The position numbers and the translations under genes were made by a program. A stretch of 64,000 bases of DNA, from positions 3,906,001 to 3,970,000 of the forward strand of contig NZ_CP124681.1 in NCBI RefSeq assembly GCF_029961765.1, written 5' to 3'. Of the stretch, positions 31,688-40,425 are shown piece after piece. Source of the stretch: Nocardioides sp. QY071 (GTDB taxonomy: Bacteria; Actinomycetota; Actinomycetes; Propionibacteriales; Nocardioidaceae). The notes beneath the pieces were generated by a model. That model saw nothing but the letters and a program-made list of their open reading frames with translations, had not been told where the DNA came from and searched no databases. The number at the start of each line of letters is the position of its first letter. The first letter of the stretch is position 1.

Positions 31688-33337
31688 TCAGGCCTTTCGG
31701 AGGTCGGGGAGGCCGCTGTCGAGGCCGTGGGGACAGGACGCGCCGATGCCGAGGGCAGCGGCACCGAGTCGCCGGAACCACGAGCCGGCGACCGCCGCGA
31801 GGGCGAAGGCGGCGACGAGGAGCATGCCGGGGATCGAGAACAGCTCGGGCAGGCCGGCGCTGGTCGGGGCAGCGTCGACGAGGTCGCCCGTGGGCGCCGC
31901 ACCCGCGGTGGGCACGGTGCCGACCGGGACCGGGGTCGCGGCCGAGGGTACGCCGACCGAGCCGGCGGCCGGCGCGGGCGCCGGGGCTGCCGCGGCCGGT
32001 GGGGCGGCGTCGGCTGCCGCCGGCGGCGCGGCGAAGTCGATCGGCGGCACCGTGTCGACCTCGGCCCTCGCGACGCCGAGGGTGACGACCACCTTGGGCG
32101 CCAGGTTGGACAGGCCCGACACCACGCCCTTGAGCGGGCCGGCCTGGGCCGGGATCAGCTCGCCGAGCACGTTGGTCGGCAGCGCCTTGAGCAGCGGCGA
32201 GAGCAGCTGGGTGTCGATGGTGATCCGCAGGCCCTGCGACATGCTGGTGCCGGCGTCGCCGTCGACGGTGCGGACCTGCTGCGGGATCTCGATGGTCACG
32301 CCGAGCGCCTTGAGCGCGTCGAGCGGCAGCTGGTTGAGACCCGGGATCGGGGTGGTGCCCCCACCACTGGGCACGATCGCGCCGTCGGGGCCGATCCCGA
32401 ACTCCTGGCCGGCGATCGCCATCTTGCCCCAGATGGCGGTACCGGTCGCGGTGCCGGTGGCGCCGTCGGAGGTGGCCTTCGCGACCGTCTCGACGCCGCC
32501 CAGGGTGATCAGGCCGCCGAGCAGCCGGACCTCGCCGAGCGTGGCCCTCGAGACCCCGACCACCTTGCTGTCCTTGGCCTCCATCTTCGAGGTCGACACG
32601 TAGCCGTCGACGTCGATGAGCGCGGCGAGCTGGGGCGGCAGCCCTGGCGCCGCCGCCGGCGCGGTCGGGGCGGTCGGGCTGGTCGCCGTGCCGGTCGGAG
32701 CCGCCCCCGGGAGGCCACCGAGCCCACCGCCGGTGAGCATCCCGGTGAGACCGGTCAGCAGGTCCATCAGGCCCGACTTCTGCGACGGGTCGGCACTCGC
32801 GCCGTCCGGGCCGAGCACGGTGCCGTCCGGCGAGAAGCCGGTCTCCGCGCTCGCCGTACCCTCGCCGGAGGTGGTGGTCATGATCGCGCCGGGGATCGAC
32901 TCGTCCTTCTGCGTCGGCACGTCGCCGGGGTACTGCGAGTTGACCTGCATCGGGTAGCCGTTCTCGGTGAGCGGCGTCGGCGGCAGCCCCAGCTGCTCGC
33001 CGAAGGTCTTCAGGCCCTCGCCCACCGGGTCGCCCGGCCAGAACAGGCTGGCGCGTCCCTTGGACTCACCCGAGTCCGCCTTGACCTTGCTGTAGCCCAT
33101 GTCGAACTCGACCTGGGCCTGCCCGGCGTCGACGGGGATCGGGATGCTCGGCTCGAACACCTCGACCCGGATCGGTGCCGACCAGGCCGTGGTGGTGTAG
33201 CCGCCGTACGACGTCGCGCCGCCGCCGTCGTCGTCGGCGGAGGCCGGCGTCGCAGTGGGACCTGCGGCCAGCAGCGCCAGGCAGCCGACCATCCCTCCCG
33301 TGACGGCGACCCGGAGCGTGCTGCGTGTGCTGGTCAT
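31688..33337 (-). CDS. Exported surface protein, choice-of-anchor P-like
   Basis: A 549-residue exported protein: signal peptide ending ATPASA, a beta-rich N-terminal domain (YGGYTTTAWSAPIRVEVFEPS), repeated glycine-rich blocks, a second domain (SKVVGVSRATLGEVRLLGGLITLGGV, GTAIWGKMAIAGQEFGIGPDG), a 90-residue Pro/Ala linker and one C-terminal membrane segment (FSIPGMLLVAAFALAAVAGSWF) with a short basic end. It resembles proteins labelled choice-of-anchor P. Its ATG overlaps the LivF stop in ATGA, linking an envelope protein tightly to a nutrient importer. A wall-spanning duct or substrate-capture role is possible but unproven. Confidence 0.75.
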   Translation of the reverse strand: MTSTRSTLRVAVTGGMVGCLALLAAGPTATPASADDDGGGATSYGGYTTTAWSAPIRVEVFEPSIPIPVDAGQAQVEFDMGYSKVKADSGESKGRASLFWPGDPVGEGLKTFGEQLGLPPTPLTENGYPMQVNSQYPGDVPTQKDESIPGAIMTTTSGEGTASAETGFSPDGTVLGPDGASADPSQKSGLMDLLTGLTGMLTGGGLGGLPGAAPTGTATSPTAPTAPAAAPGLPPQLAALIDVDGYVSTSKMEAKDSKVVGVSRATLGEVRLLGGLITLGGVETVAKATSDGATGTATGTAIWGKMAIAGQEFGIGPDGAIVPSGGGTTPIPGLNQLPLDALKALGVTIEIPQQVRTVDGDAGTSMSQGLRITIDTQLLSPLLKALPTNVLGELIPAQAGPLKGVVSGLSNLAPKVVVTLGVARAEVDTVPPIDFAAPPAAADAAPPAAAAPAPAPAAGSVGVPSAATPVPVGTVPTAGAAPTGDLVDAAPTSAGLPELFSIPGMLLVAAFALAAVAGSWFRRLGAAALGIGASCPHGLDSGLPDLRKA

Positions 33338-34041
33338 GCTGCCCCTCCCAGGATGACGTCGGCCATGGTCTCGAGGATCTCCCCGGGCTCACCGGTGGCC
33401 ACGATGCGCCCGCCGCTCATCACGGCGGCGTAGTCGGCGACCCGCAGCGCGGTCCGCGCGAATTGCTCGATGCAGAGGATGGACACGCCGGACTCGGCGA
33501 TCCGGGCGACGGTCTCGTAGAGCTCGTCGACGATCAGCGGCGCCAGTCCCATCGACAGCTCGTCGAGCAGCAGCAGCGCCGGGTCGGAGGCCAGGGCCCG
33601 CGACATCGCCAGCATCTGCTGCTCACCGCCGGACATGGTGCCGGCGAGCTGGTGGCGCCGCTCGTGCAGCCGGGGGAAGTACGCGTAGGCGGTGTCGAGG
33701 ACGGCCGAGGCCGGGACGCCGGCGTACGACATCAGGACCAGGTTCTCCTCGACGGTCAGGTTCGGGAACACCGAGCGACCCTCGGGGATCGTGCACAGCC
33801 CGACCCGGGCCAGCGCGTCGGACGCGGCGCCCTGCACGTGGACGCCGGCCAGGTGGATGTCCCCGGACGTCGCCTCCTTCTGACCGCTGATCACCTTCAC
33901 CAGCGTCGACTTGCCGGCGCCGTTGGGTCCGAGCAGCGCCATCACCGCGCCGCGCGGCACGGACAGGTCGACGCCCCGCAGCACCTCGATCCGGCCGTAC
34001 GCCGCGTGCAGGTCGATCACGTCGAGGATCGGGACGCTCAC
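33334..34041 (-). CDS. Branched-chain amino acid-type ABC transporter ATPase (LivF-like)
   Basis: A 235-residue ABC ATPase energising import. Walker A is GPNGAGKST, Q-loop in IPEGRSVFPNLTVEENL (the LivF-typical PEGR motif), signature MSGGEQQMLAMSRAL, Walker B LLLLDELSMGLAP (Glu as catalytic base follows Asp) and H-loop region ILCIEQFA, where the usual histidine is Gln, as in LivF proteins. GTG at 34041 overlaps livG in GTGA. Substrate is set by the binding proteins encoded upstream and may not be an amino acid. Confidence 0.92.
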   Translation of the reverse strand: MSVPILDVIDLHAAYGRIEVLRGVDLSVPRGAVMALLGPNGAGKSTLVKVISGQKEATSGDIHLAGVHVQGAASDALARVGLCTIPEGRSVFPNLTVEENLVLMSYAGVPASAVLDTAYAYFPRLHERRHQLAGTMSGGEQQMLAMSRALASDPALLLLDELSMGLAPLIVDELYETVARIAESGVSILCIEQFARTALRVADYAAVMSGGRIVATGEPGEILETMADVILGGAA

Positions 34042-34805
34042 GAGGTCACCTCCAGGACCGCGGTGTCGCCGTCGCTCTCCGCGTAGCCGAGGTAGGCCCG
34101 CTGGACGTCGGGGTCGGTGCGGATCTCGGCCGGGGCGCCCGAAGCGATGATCTCGCCGAAGTCGAGCACGTGGATGTCGTGGCACACGCTCATCACCAGG
34201 TCCATGTCGTGCTCGACCATGAGGATCGAGCAGCCCTCGGCCGCGAGGTCGACGAGGAGCTCGCCGAAGGCGTCGGTCTCGGTCTCGTCGAGGCCCGAGG
34301 ACGGCTCGTCGAGCAGCAGCAGCTGGGGATCGCTGGCCAGGCAGCGCGCCAGCTCCAGCAGCCGCGCGGTGCCGGTCGGGATCGAGTCGGCCCGCTCGTC
34401 GGCATACTCGGTGATGCCGACCCGGTCGAGCAGCATCTCGACGCCGACGGCGCCCCGCCGGCCACCGAACCAGGCCAGCGGCCCGCCGTGGATCTCCTGG
34501 GCCACCCGGACGTTGTCACGCACCGACAGCGAGCCGAAGGCCTCGAGCCGCTGGAAGGTGCGGCCCACGCCGTGCCGCGCCCGGCGGTGCACCGGCCAGC
34601 CGGTGACGTCCTTGTCGCGGTAGCGGACCCGTCCCTTGGTGGGCCGCTGCAGGCCGGTGATCACGTTGAAGCAGGTGGTCTTGCCCGCACCGTTGGGTCC
34701 GATCAGGCCGGTGATCACGCCCCGGTCCGCGGTGAAGGTCGCCCGGTTCACGGCGGTCACGCCCCCGAACCGGACCACGACGTCGTCGACCTCGAGCAGT
34801 GCCAC
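34038..34805 (-). CDS. Branched-chain amino acid-type ABC transporter ATPase (LivG-like)
   Basis: A 255-residue ABC ATPase, partner of LivF. Walker A GPNGAGKTTCFNVITG, Q-loop GVGRTFQRLEAFGSLSVRDNV, a degenerate signature (SIPTGTARLLELARCLA instead of LSGGQQR), Walker B LLLLDEPSSGLDE and H-loop MVEHDMDLVMSV. The GTG at 34805 is one base from the permease stop. The departure from the LSGGQ consensus is notable, though LivG proteins vary there (LPYGxQR). It should pair with LivF below the fused permease. Confidence 0.92.
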   Translation of the reverse strand: MALLEVDDVVVRFGGVTAVNRATFTADRGVITGLIGPNGAGKTTCFNVITGLQRPTKGRVRYRDKDVTGWPVHRRARHGVGRTFQRLEAFGSLSVRDNVRVAQEIHGGPLAWFGGRRGAVGVEMLLDRVGITEYADERADSIPTGTARLLELARCLASDPQLLLLDEPSSGLDETETDAFGELLVDLAAEGCSILMVEHDMDLVMSVCHDIHVLDFGEIIASGAPAEIRTDPDVQRAYLGYAESDGDTAVLEVTS

Positions 34806-34806
34806 G

Positions 34807-36792
34807 TCAGCCCACCTTCTCCACGTCGACAGCCACGTCGACAGCCATGTCGACCAGCGGTACGTCGACCGCGCCGTCCGTCCCTCCCGGGCTTCCGCCG
34901 CGGGGCAGCAGTCCCTGCAACCGGCCCTCCAGCCGACCACCCAGCGCCGGCGCGAGCCGCGCCCGCAGCCAGCGCCCGATCCGGAACAGGTGGTTCGCCA
35001 GGCCGTTGGGGTCGCGGCCCAGGAGCACCGCCCCGAACCCGATGACCGCGAACAGCAGGCCGGCCATGCCCGGCGAGGCCGCCTGGAGCTCGGGCAGCAG
35101 CATCAGCGCGACCCCGCCCAGCAGTGCCCCGGTGACCGAGGTGGCGCCGAAGACGACGGCGAGCAGGAGCACCAGCAGCGACTGGAAGTAGAGGAAGTCC
35201 GCGGCGCCGACCGTGCCGCGCAGGCCGGCGAACAGGCCGCCCGCGAAGCCGGCGATGCCGGCAGACAGGGCGAACAGGCCGACCCGGAACCAGCGCATGT
35301 CCAGGCCGAGGGTGCCGCAGGCCGACGGGCTGTCGCGCATCGCGATCAGCAGCCGGCCCAGCGCGCCGCGGCGCAGCACCAGCAGGCCCAGCGCGAGCAG
35401 CACGAAGGCGAGCACCATGAACCACACGTACGCCGTGTCCGAGCCGATCCGGAGCCCGAGGATCGAGAGCCGCTCGGCGGCCAGGGTGCCGTTGAACTTG
35501 AACGCGAACTCGGCGTTGAAGACCACCTTGTCCATGAGCACCGCGAACGCCATCGTCGACAGCGCGAGGTAGAGGCCGGTCAGCCGCAGCACCGGCAGCG
35601 CGACCAGCGCGCCGACGGCGGCCGCGATCAGCGCCGAGAGCAGCAGCCCGAGCAGGTTGGGCTCGTCGAGCTTGGCGTAGGCGAGCGCGCCGACGCCGGC
35701 GAAGGTGAACTGGGCGAGGGAGACGTGACCGCCGTACCCGGTCAGCAGGACGAGCGAGAGCATCACCATCGCGTACGTCGCCGCGACCCCGATCAGCAGC
35801 ACCTGGTTCGGCGCGACGACGTTGACCAACAGCAGGGTCACCAGCAGCAGGCCGGTGCCGGAGCCGATCGAGAGGCGCATCGACGGCACCGCCGCGGTGA
35901 CGATGCCCTTGACCTGGCCGATCCGCAGCTGGGCCTGGGGCATGAGCACCACGATCGCGAAGAGGAACAGCGCCGGGATGACCGGGCGGAAGGACGCCAG
36001 GAACCCGTCGGTCGGCAGGTAGCCGACGGCCCACGACTCGAGGACGCCGAGGATCATGGCGCCGGCGAAGGTCATCGGCAGGCTCTTGAGCCGCCCGAGC
36101 ATCGCGGCGGCGTACGCGTTGATCACCAGCAAGGTGAGCGCGTAGTAGTCGAGCAGGACGACCGGCGTCAGCAGGATGCCGCCGAGGGCGGCCAGCGAGA
36201 TCCCGATCGACCACGACAGCGCCGCGACCCGGTCGGGCTTGCCGCCGAACAGCTTGAGCAGCTCGGGGTTGTCGACCGAGGCCCGCATCGCCGTACCGAT
36301 CCGGGTCCGGCTGAGCAACAGGTAGAGCCCGAACGCGACGGCGACCGCACACACCAGGGTGACCAGCTGGTGGGCGGTGACGAAGGTGTCGCCGAGCTGC
36401 CAGCCGGTGCCGGACCAGAACGGCAGCAGCACCCGGGGCTCCGGCGGCCAGATCTGCTGGGCCAGCCCGATCAGGCCGACGAGGAGGCCGACGGTGACGA
36501 CCAGGGCGACGGAGACCGGCCCCTCCCCCAGCCCGCGGGTGACGAAGCGCTGGATGAACCAGCCGATCGCCGGCGCCACCACGCCGAGCACCAGGATCAG
36601 CGAGAGCACGGTCGGCATCCCCTGGCGCTGGGTGAAGTCCCAGAACACGAAGGACAGGAACATGCCGAACGCACCGTGGGCGATGTTGAACACCCGGGTG
36701 GTCGTGTAGGTCAGCACCAGGCCGCTGGCCATGATGGCGTACGCCGCGCCCGTGAACAGGCCCAGCAGCGTGAAGGCGAAGAGGGAGCCCAC
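34807..36792 (-). CDS. Fused LivH-LivM ABC permease
   Basis: A 661-residue membrane protein holding both permease halves of a Liv-type importer. Residues about 1-300 are LivH-like (FTLLGLFTGAAYAIMASGLVLTYTTTRVFNIAHGAFGM, AMRASVDNPELLKLFGGKPDRV) and about 320-620 are LivM-like (YAMVMLSLVLLTGYGGHVSLAQFTFAGVGALAYA, AMRDSPSACGTLGLDMRWFRVGLFALSAGIAGFAGGL). Each half keeps its EAA-like loop for the ATPases. Normally these are two proteins. GTG at 36792 lies 3 bp after the binding protein's stop. The C-terminal 60 residues are hydrophilic. Confidence 0.9.
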   Translation of the reverse strand: MGSLFAFTLLGLFTGAAYAIMASGLVLTYTTTRVFNIAHGAFGMFLSFVFWDFTQRQGMPTVLSLILVLGVVAPAIGWFIQRFVTRGLGEGPVSVALVVTVGLLVGLIGLAQQIWPPEPRVLLPFWSGTGWQLGDTFVTAHQLVTLVCAVAVAFGLYLLLSRTRIGTAMRASVDNPELLKLFGGKPDRVAALSWSIGISLAALGGILLTPVVLLDYYALTLLVINAYAAAMLGRLKSLPMTFAGAMILGVLESWAVGYLPTDGFLASFRPVIPALFLFAIVVLMPQAQLRIGQVKGIVTAAVPSMRLSIGSGTGLLLVTLLLVNVVAPNQVLLIGVAATYAMVMLSLVLLTGYGGHVSLAQFTFAGVGALAYAKLDEPNLLGLLLSALIAAAVGALVALPVLRLTGLYLALSTMAFAVLMDKVVFNAEFAFKFNGTLAAERLSILGLRIGSDTAYVWFMVLAFVLLALGLLVLRRGALGRLLIAMRDSPSACGTLGLDMRWFRVGLFALSAGIAGFAGGLFAGLRGTVGAADFLYFQSLLVLLLAVVFGATSVTGALLGGVALMLLPELQAASPGMAGLLFAVIGFGAVLLGRDPNGLANHLFRIGRWLRARLAPALGGRLEGRLQGLLPRGGSPGGTDGAVDVPLVDMAVDVAVDVEKVG

Positions 36793-36794
36793 GA

Positions 36795-38276
36795 TCAGCC
36801 TCCGATCCCGGAGTCGACGACGGTGCCGCACAGGTAGGTGCCGGACGAGACCTGCGACCACTGGCCGCCGCTGAACTGGATCATCTTCAGGCAGGGCGGG
36901 GTTGCCCCGGTCGAGAGGTTCATCGCGGTGTGGGCTCCGTTCCCGGTCCAGGCCGTGGTGGCACGGACGGCGTCGACGAGCGAGGCGCGCGTCAGCTTGC
37001 CGCCGAGCGCCGTCGCCTTCTCCACGAACAGCCGGGTCGCCGACCAGGCGAACAGGCCGTAGTAGTTGGGGATCGCGCCGGGCTTCACCTGCTGCAGCCA
37101 CGAGAGGTACAGCTGGATCTCGGCGTTGGCCTTGTTCTCGAACAGGTCGTTGGGCGAGAACACGTAGGTGCCCTCGGCGACGGCGCCCGCCTGCTGGACG
37201 TAGCGCTTGTCGTAGATCGTCGGGTCCTGCAGGTAGAAGTCCGGCTTGAAGCCCTGCTGCTGCATGGCCTGCTGGAGCTTCACGGTGTTCTGGTAGGGCC
37301 CGTAGTAGATGACCGCGCGGATTCCCTTGTCCTTCATCTGCTGGACGTACGGCGCGAAGTTGAACTCCGCGACGTCGATGCCCTGCACGTACTTCGCCGA
37401 CCACCCGGCCGCCTTCTCGTAGCCGGCAGCGAGGCTCTTGGCGTTGACCGGGGCGGCACCGGCGTTGATGTAGAGGAAGGCCGCGTTCTTCACCGCGTCC
37501 GGGTACTTCGCGGCCAGCCACTTCGCGGCCGGGTCGGAGATCAGGTTGGTGCGGATCGAGTAGGTGCCGAGGCAGGTCTTGCAGGCCTGTCGCTCCGGGT
37601 TGACGATCGTCGAGCGGATGTCGGGGATCCCGCAGGCGTCGGCCGTGGCGGCGCCGCCGGAGTCGAAGGCCGACATGGAGCCGACCGCGGCGAAGGCGTC
37701 GCTGCAGGCCTTGACGTAGGCCTGCTGGTCGGCGCCGGCGTCGGCGCGGCTGTCGAGGTTGACCAGCGCGAGCTTGCGCCCGCAGATGTCGTTCTGCGAG
37801 TTGAAGTACTCGACGTAGGCCCGCGTCGCTTGCTGTGCCGACTCGAAGATGCCCGGTACCGGTCCGGAGATGTCGGAGACGTTGGCGAGGGTGATGGTGC
37901 TGTCGGTGATGCCGGTCTGGTTCTTGAACCCGTCGCACGAGCCCGCCTTCGCCGTGCCGGTCGGCGCGCCCTTGCCCTTCGACTTGCCTCCTCCGTCACC
38001 GTCCGCGGCGCCGCCGGTCGCCCCGGCCGCCGGCGCGTCACCGGCGGTACCGGCTGCGGGTGCCTCGCCCGCAGCCGGTACGTCGCCCGCGGCCGGTGCC
38101 TCGCCGGCCGGGAGTCCGGTGTCGCCGCCGGTGCTCGTGGTGTCGCCCGCCGTACCGTCCTGGCCACTGGCCCTCGCGACGGTGGCCGGGTCGAGCTGGG
38201 ACCCGCAGGCCGTCAGGGCCAGCAGCGCGAGCGCGACCGCGGCCGTCCGGCGGACCCGGCTCCGGGTGCCCGTCAT
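36795..38276 (-). CDS. Lipoprotein solute-binding protein, second of tandem pair
   Basis: A 493-residue periplasmic-type binding protein (Leu/Ile/Val-binding fold). Lipobox LLALTAC puts the acylated Cys at about residue 24. A 90-residue Gly/Ala/Pro linker ending GGGKSKGKGAPTGTAKAG leads to the ligand domain (GITDSTITLANVSDISGPVPGIFESAQQATRAYVEYFNSQ). It shares most of its sequence with the next protein, clearly a recent tandem duplicate. Many conserved cysteines (ACKTCLGTY, SCDG, CG) suggest disulfides. ATG at 38276 overlaps the first copy's stop in ATGA. Ligand unknown. Confidence 0.9.
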   Translation of the reverse strand: MTGTRSRVRRTAAVALALLALTACGSQLDPATVARASGQDGTAGDTTSTGGDTGLPAGEAPAAGDVPAAGEAPAAGTAGDAPAAGATGGAADGDGGGKSKGKGAPTGTAKAGSCDGFKNQTGITDSTITLANVSDISGPVPGIFESAQQATRAYVEYFNSQNDICGRKLALVNLDSRADAGADQQAYVKACSDAFAAVGSMSAFDSGGAATADACGIPDIRSTIVNPERQACKTCLGTYSIRTNLISDPAAKWLAAKYPDAVKNAAFLYINAGAAPVNAKSLAAGYEKAAGWSAKYVQGIDVAEFNFAPYVQQMKDKGIRAVIYYGPYQNTVKLQQAMQQQGFKPDFYLQDPTIYDKRYVQQAGAVAEGTYVFSPNDLFENKANAEIQLYLSWLQQVKPGAIPNYYGLFAWSATRLFVEKATALGGKLTRASLVDAVRATTAWTGNGAHTAMNLSTGATPPCLKMIQFSGGQWSQVSSGTYLCGTVVDSGIGG

Positions 38277-39760
38277 CCGCTGATCCCCGAGTTGACGACG
38301 TTCCCGCACAGCCAGGTGCCGGGTGACACCTGCTGCCAGCGGCCGCCCTTGTACTGGATGATCTTCTGGCACGGCGGGGTCTCCGCGGTGCCCACCCGCA
38401 TCGCCGCATGGGCGCCGTTCCCGGTCCAGTCGTTGACCTTGCGGACCGCCGCCACCAGTGACTCGCGGGTCAGCTTGCCGCCGAGCGCGGTCGCCTGCTC
38501 GACGAACAGGCGCATGGCCGACCAGGCGAACAGTCCGTAGAAGTTCGGCACCGCGCCGGGCTTCACCTGGTTGAGCCAGGACAGGTACAGCTGGACCTCC
38601 GGGTTGGCCTTGTTCTCGAACAGGTCGATGGTGGAGTAGACGAAGGTGCCCTCGGCGAGCGCGCCGGCCTGCTGGACGTAGCGCTGGTCGTAGATCGTCG
38701 GATCCTGCATGAACACGTCGGGCTTGAAGCCCTGCTGCTGCATGGCCTGCTGCAGCTTGACGGTGTTCTGGTAGGGCCCGAGATAGACCACCATCTTGAT
38801 GCCCTTGTCCTTCATCTGCTGGACGTAGGGCGCGAAGTTGAACTCCGCGACGTCGATGCCCTGGAGGTAGTTGACCGACCAGCCCATCTTCCCCCAGGCC
38901 GCGGCCTGGCTCTTCGCGTTGCCGACGGCGGCACCGGCGTTGATGTAGAGCATTCCGACGTTCTTGACCGCGTCGGGGTACTGGGCCGCCAGCCACTTCG
39001 GGCCGGAGTCGGCGATCAGGTTGGGCCGCACCGAGTAGACGCCGAAGCAGGTCGAGCAGGCCGCCCGCTCGGAGGTCGTCATCGCCGCGCGGATGTCCGG
39101 GAGGCCGCAGCCCTGCGCGGTCGAGGCGCCGCCGGAGTCGAAGGCGCCCATCGAGCCGACCGCGGCGAACGCCGAGCTGCACGCCTTGGTGTAGGCCTGC
39201 TGGTCGGCGCCGGCGTCGGCACGGCTGTCGAGGTTGGTGATCGCGAGCTTGCGCCCGCAGATCGTGTTCTGCGAGTTGAAGTACTCCACGTAGGCCCGGG
39301 CGGCCTGTTGGGAGGCCTCGAAGATGCCCGGGACCGGACCCGAGATGTCGGCGACGTTCGCAAGGGTGATGGTGGTGTCGGTGATCCCGGTCTGGTTCTT
39401 GAACCCGTCGCACGAGGCCGCCTTCGCGGTGCCGGTCGGCGAGCCCTTGCCCTTGGACTTGCCGCCGCCCTTCGCGCTCCCCGCGCCGGGGGTGGCTCCG
39501 GCGTCACCGCCGGCAGCGGGTGAGCCCGCGGCGGGAGCCGCGGCACCACCGCCGGGGACGTCGCCGCCCGGCGTCGGCGCACCGGCGTCGGAGCCGCCGG
39601 CCGGGGCCGCCACGCCGCTCGTCTGGTCGGTGTCACCACCACCGGACTGGCCGTTCACCTTCGCCACGGTCGCGGGGTCCAGCTGCGACCCGCACGCGGA
39701 CAGGGCGAGGACGACGACGGACACACCGAGAAGACGCCGCACATGCGGGGGTCGAGGCAT
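38273..39760 (-). CDS. Lipoprotein solute-binding protein, first of tandem pair
   Basis: A 495-residue lipoprotein, first gene of the importer operon. Lipobox VVLALSACGSQLDPATVAK, then a Gly/Pro/Ala linker (GGGKSKGKGSPTGTAKAA) and the type I binding-protein domain (TLANVADISGPVPGIFEASQQAARAYVEYFNSQ, QGIDVAEFNFAPYVQQMKDKGIK). Nearly every block aligns with the second copy; differences cluster in the linker and in surface loops (SERAACSTCFGVYSVRP against PERQACKTCLGTYSIRT). The pair may broaden ligand range. Promoter region to 39882 holds a CRP-like site and an inverted repeat. Confidence 0.9.
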   Translation of the reverse strand: MPRPPHVRRLLGVSVVVLALSACGSQLDPATVAKVNGQSGGGDTDQTSGVAAPAGGSDAGAPTPGGDVPGGGAAAPAAGSPAAGGDAGATPGAGSAKGGGKSKGKGSPTGTAKAASCDGFKNQTGITDTTITLANVADISGPVPGIFEASQQAARAYVEYFNSQNTICGRKLAITNLDSRADAGADQQAYTKACSSAFAAVGSMGAFDSGGASTAQGCGLPDIRAAMTTSERAACSTCFGVYSVRPNLIADSGPKWLAAQYPDAVKNVGMLYINAGAAVGNAKSQAAAWGKMGWSVNYLQGIDVAEFNFAPYVQQMKDKGIKMVVYLGPYQNTVKLQQAMQQQGFKPDVFMQDPTIYDQRYVQQAGALAEGTFVYSTIDLFENKANPEVQLYLSWLNQVKPGAVPNFYGLFAWSAMRLFVEQATALGGKLTRESLVAAVRKVNDWTGNGAHAAMRVGTAETPPCQKIIQYKGGRWQQVSPGTWLCGNVVNSGISG

Positions 39761-39779
39761 GACCGACCAACGAGCCTTC

Positions 39780-39795
39780 TGTGACCCAGGTCACG
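39780..39795. promoter_or_regulatory. CRP/GlxR-like operator
   Basis: TGTGACCCAGGTCACG matches the TGTGA-N6-TCACA consensus of actinobacterial CRP-family regulators (GlxR, Rv3676) at nine of ten defined bases. It begins 20 bp upstream of the first binding-protein gene, so it would act as a repressor site for that operon or as an activator site for the divergent lipoprotein gene. Confidence 0.5.
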
Positions 39796-39803
39796 GCCAA
39801 AAT

Positions 39804-39821
39804 GAAACTTGTTACAGTTTC
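39804..39821. promoter_or_regulatory. Inverted repeat GAAACT-N6-AGTTTC
   Basis: GAAACTTGTTACAGTTTC has perfect 6-bp arms around TGTTAC, 44-61 bp upstream of the Liv operon start and 62-79 bp before the divergent gene. TTGTTACAGTTTC-like elements are frequent in actinobacterial promoters controlled by TetR-type lipid regulators; the regulator here is not in the window. Confidence 0.4.
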
Positions 39822-39882
39822 GTCCCGGTCAGGCGCCCGTACGCCGGGGAACCATCGGGCCGCGCGGGCCGTCCGAGGCATC

Positions 39883-40404
39883 ATGAGCACCATGCGACCG
39901 CCTTCCGCCGCCGTCACCGCCGCCCTCACCGTGCCGCTGCTGCTGGCGCTGTCCGCCTGCAGCCACGAGTCCGACCGGGCCGCCGACCGGACGACCGCGA
40001 CGGCGCCGGGCAGCTCCGGCACCGCGACCGGGAGCGCGAGCGCGAGTGCCGCGCCGACGTACCCGACCTTCGCGGCGCAGGACTACTCCTACCACCTCGA
40101 GGTGCTCTGCTTCTGCCCGCAGACCGGCACCGTCGAGGTCGTGGTGCACGACGGCGAGGTCGAGCAGGCGACCTCGGTCGACGGACCGCTCGCCGGCTCG
40201 CCCGCGCCGGAGTTCGCGCGGCTGACCATCAACGACATCCTCGAGCAGGCCCATGCCCCCGGGATCGCCAAGAAGAAGATCGAGTGGCCCGACGGCCAGG
40301 ACCACCCGAGCTCGGTCATGATCGACCGGATCGCGCAGGGGGTCGACGACGAGGTGACCTACACGATCAAGGACGTGCAGACCACCGTGGTCCCGCAAGG
40401 CTGA
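39883..40404 (+). CDS. DUF6174 family lipoprotein
   Basis: A 173-residue exported lipoprotein. Lipobox TVPLLLALSACSHE places the acylated Cys near residue 28, followed by a Thr/Ser/Ala linker. The folded part starts FAAQDYSYHLEVLCFCPQTGTVEVVVHDGEVEQATSVDG, the pattern of DUF6174 (YTYxLExxCFC...V.V.DG.V), and continues with a putative small alpha-beta domain. ATG at 39883 has GAGG 7 bp upstream; the ATG at 39892 is an alternative. Divergent from the Liv operon. Function unknown. Confidence 0.82.
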   Translation: MSTMRPPSAAVTAALTVPLLLALSACSHESDRAADRTTATAPGSSGTATGSASASAAPTYPTFAAQDYSYHLEVLCFCPQTGTVEVVVHDGEVEQATSVDGPLAGSPAPEFARLTINDILEQAHAPGIAKKKIEWPDGQDHPSSVMIDRIAQGVDDEVTYTIKDVQTTVVPQG

Positions 40405-40420
40405 CCGGCACCCCGGTCAG
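40401..40420. terminator. Hairpin between convergent genes
   Basis: CTGACCGG and CCGGTCAG form a perfect 8-bp stem with loop CACC, starting at the stop codon of the DUF6174 gene and ending 5 bp before the end of the convergent hydratase gene. No T-run; plausible bidirectional terminator. Confidence 0.6.
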
Positions 40421-40425
40421 CGCGG

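Noticed and set aside
34807..37938. A 1043-residue protein extending the LivHM permease upstream
   Set aside because: The extra N-terminal part is an out-of-frame reading of the binding-protein gene; GTG at 36792 directly precedes LivH-like sequence and sits 3 bp after that gene.
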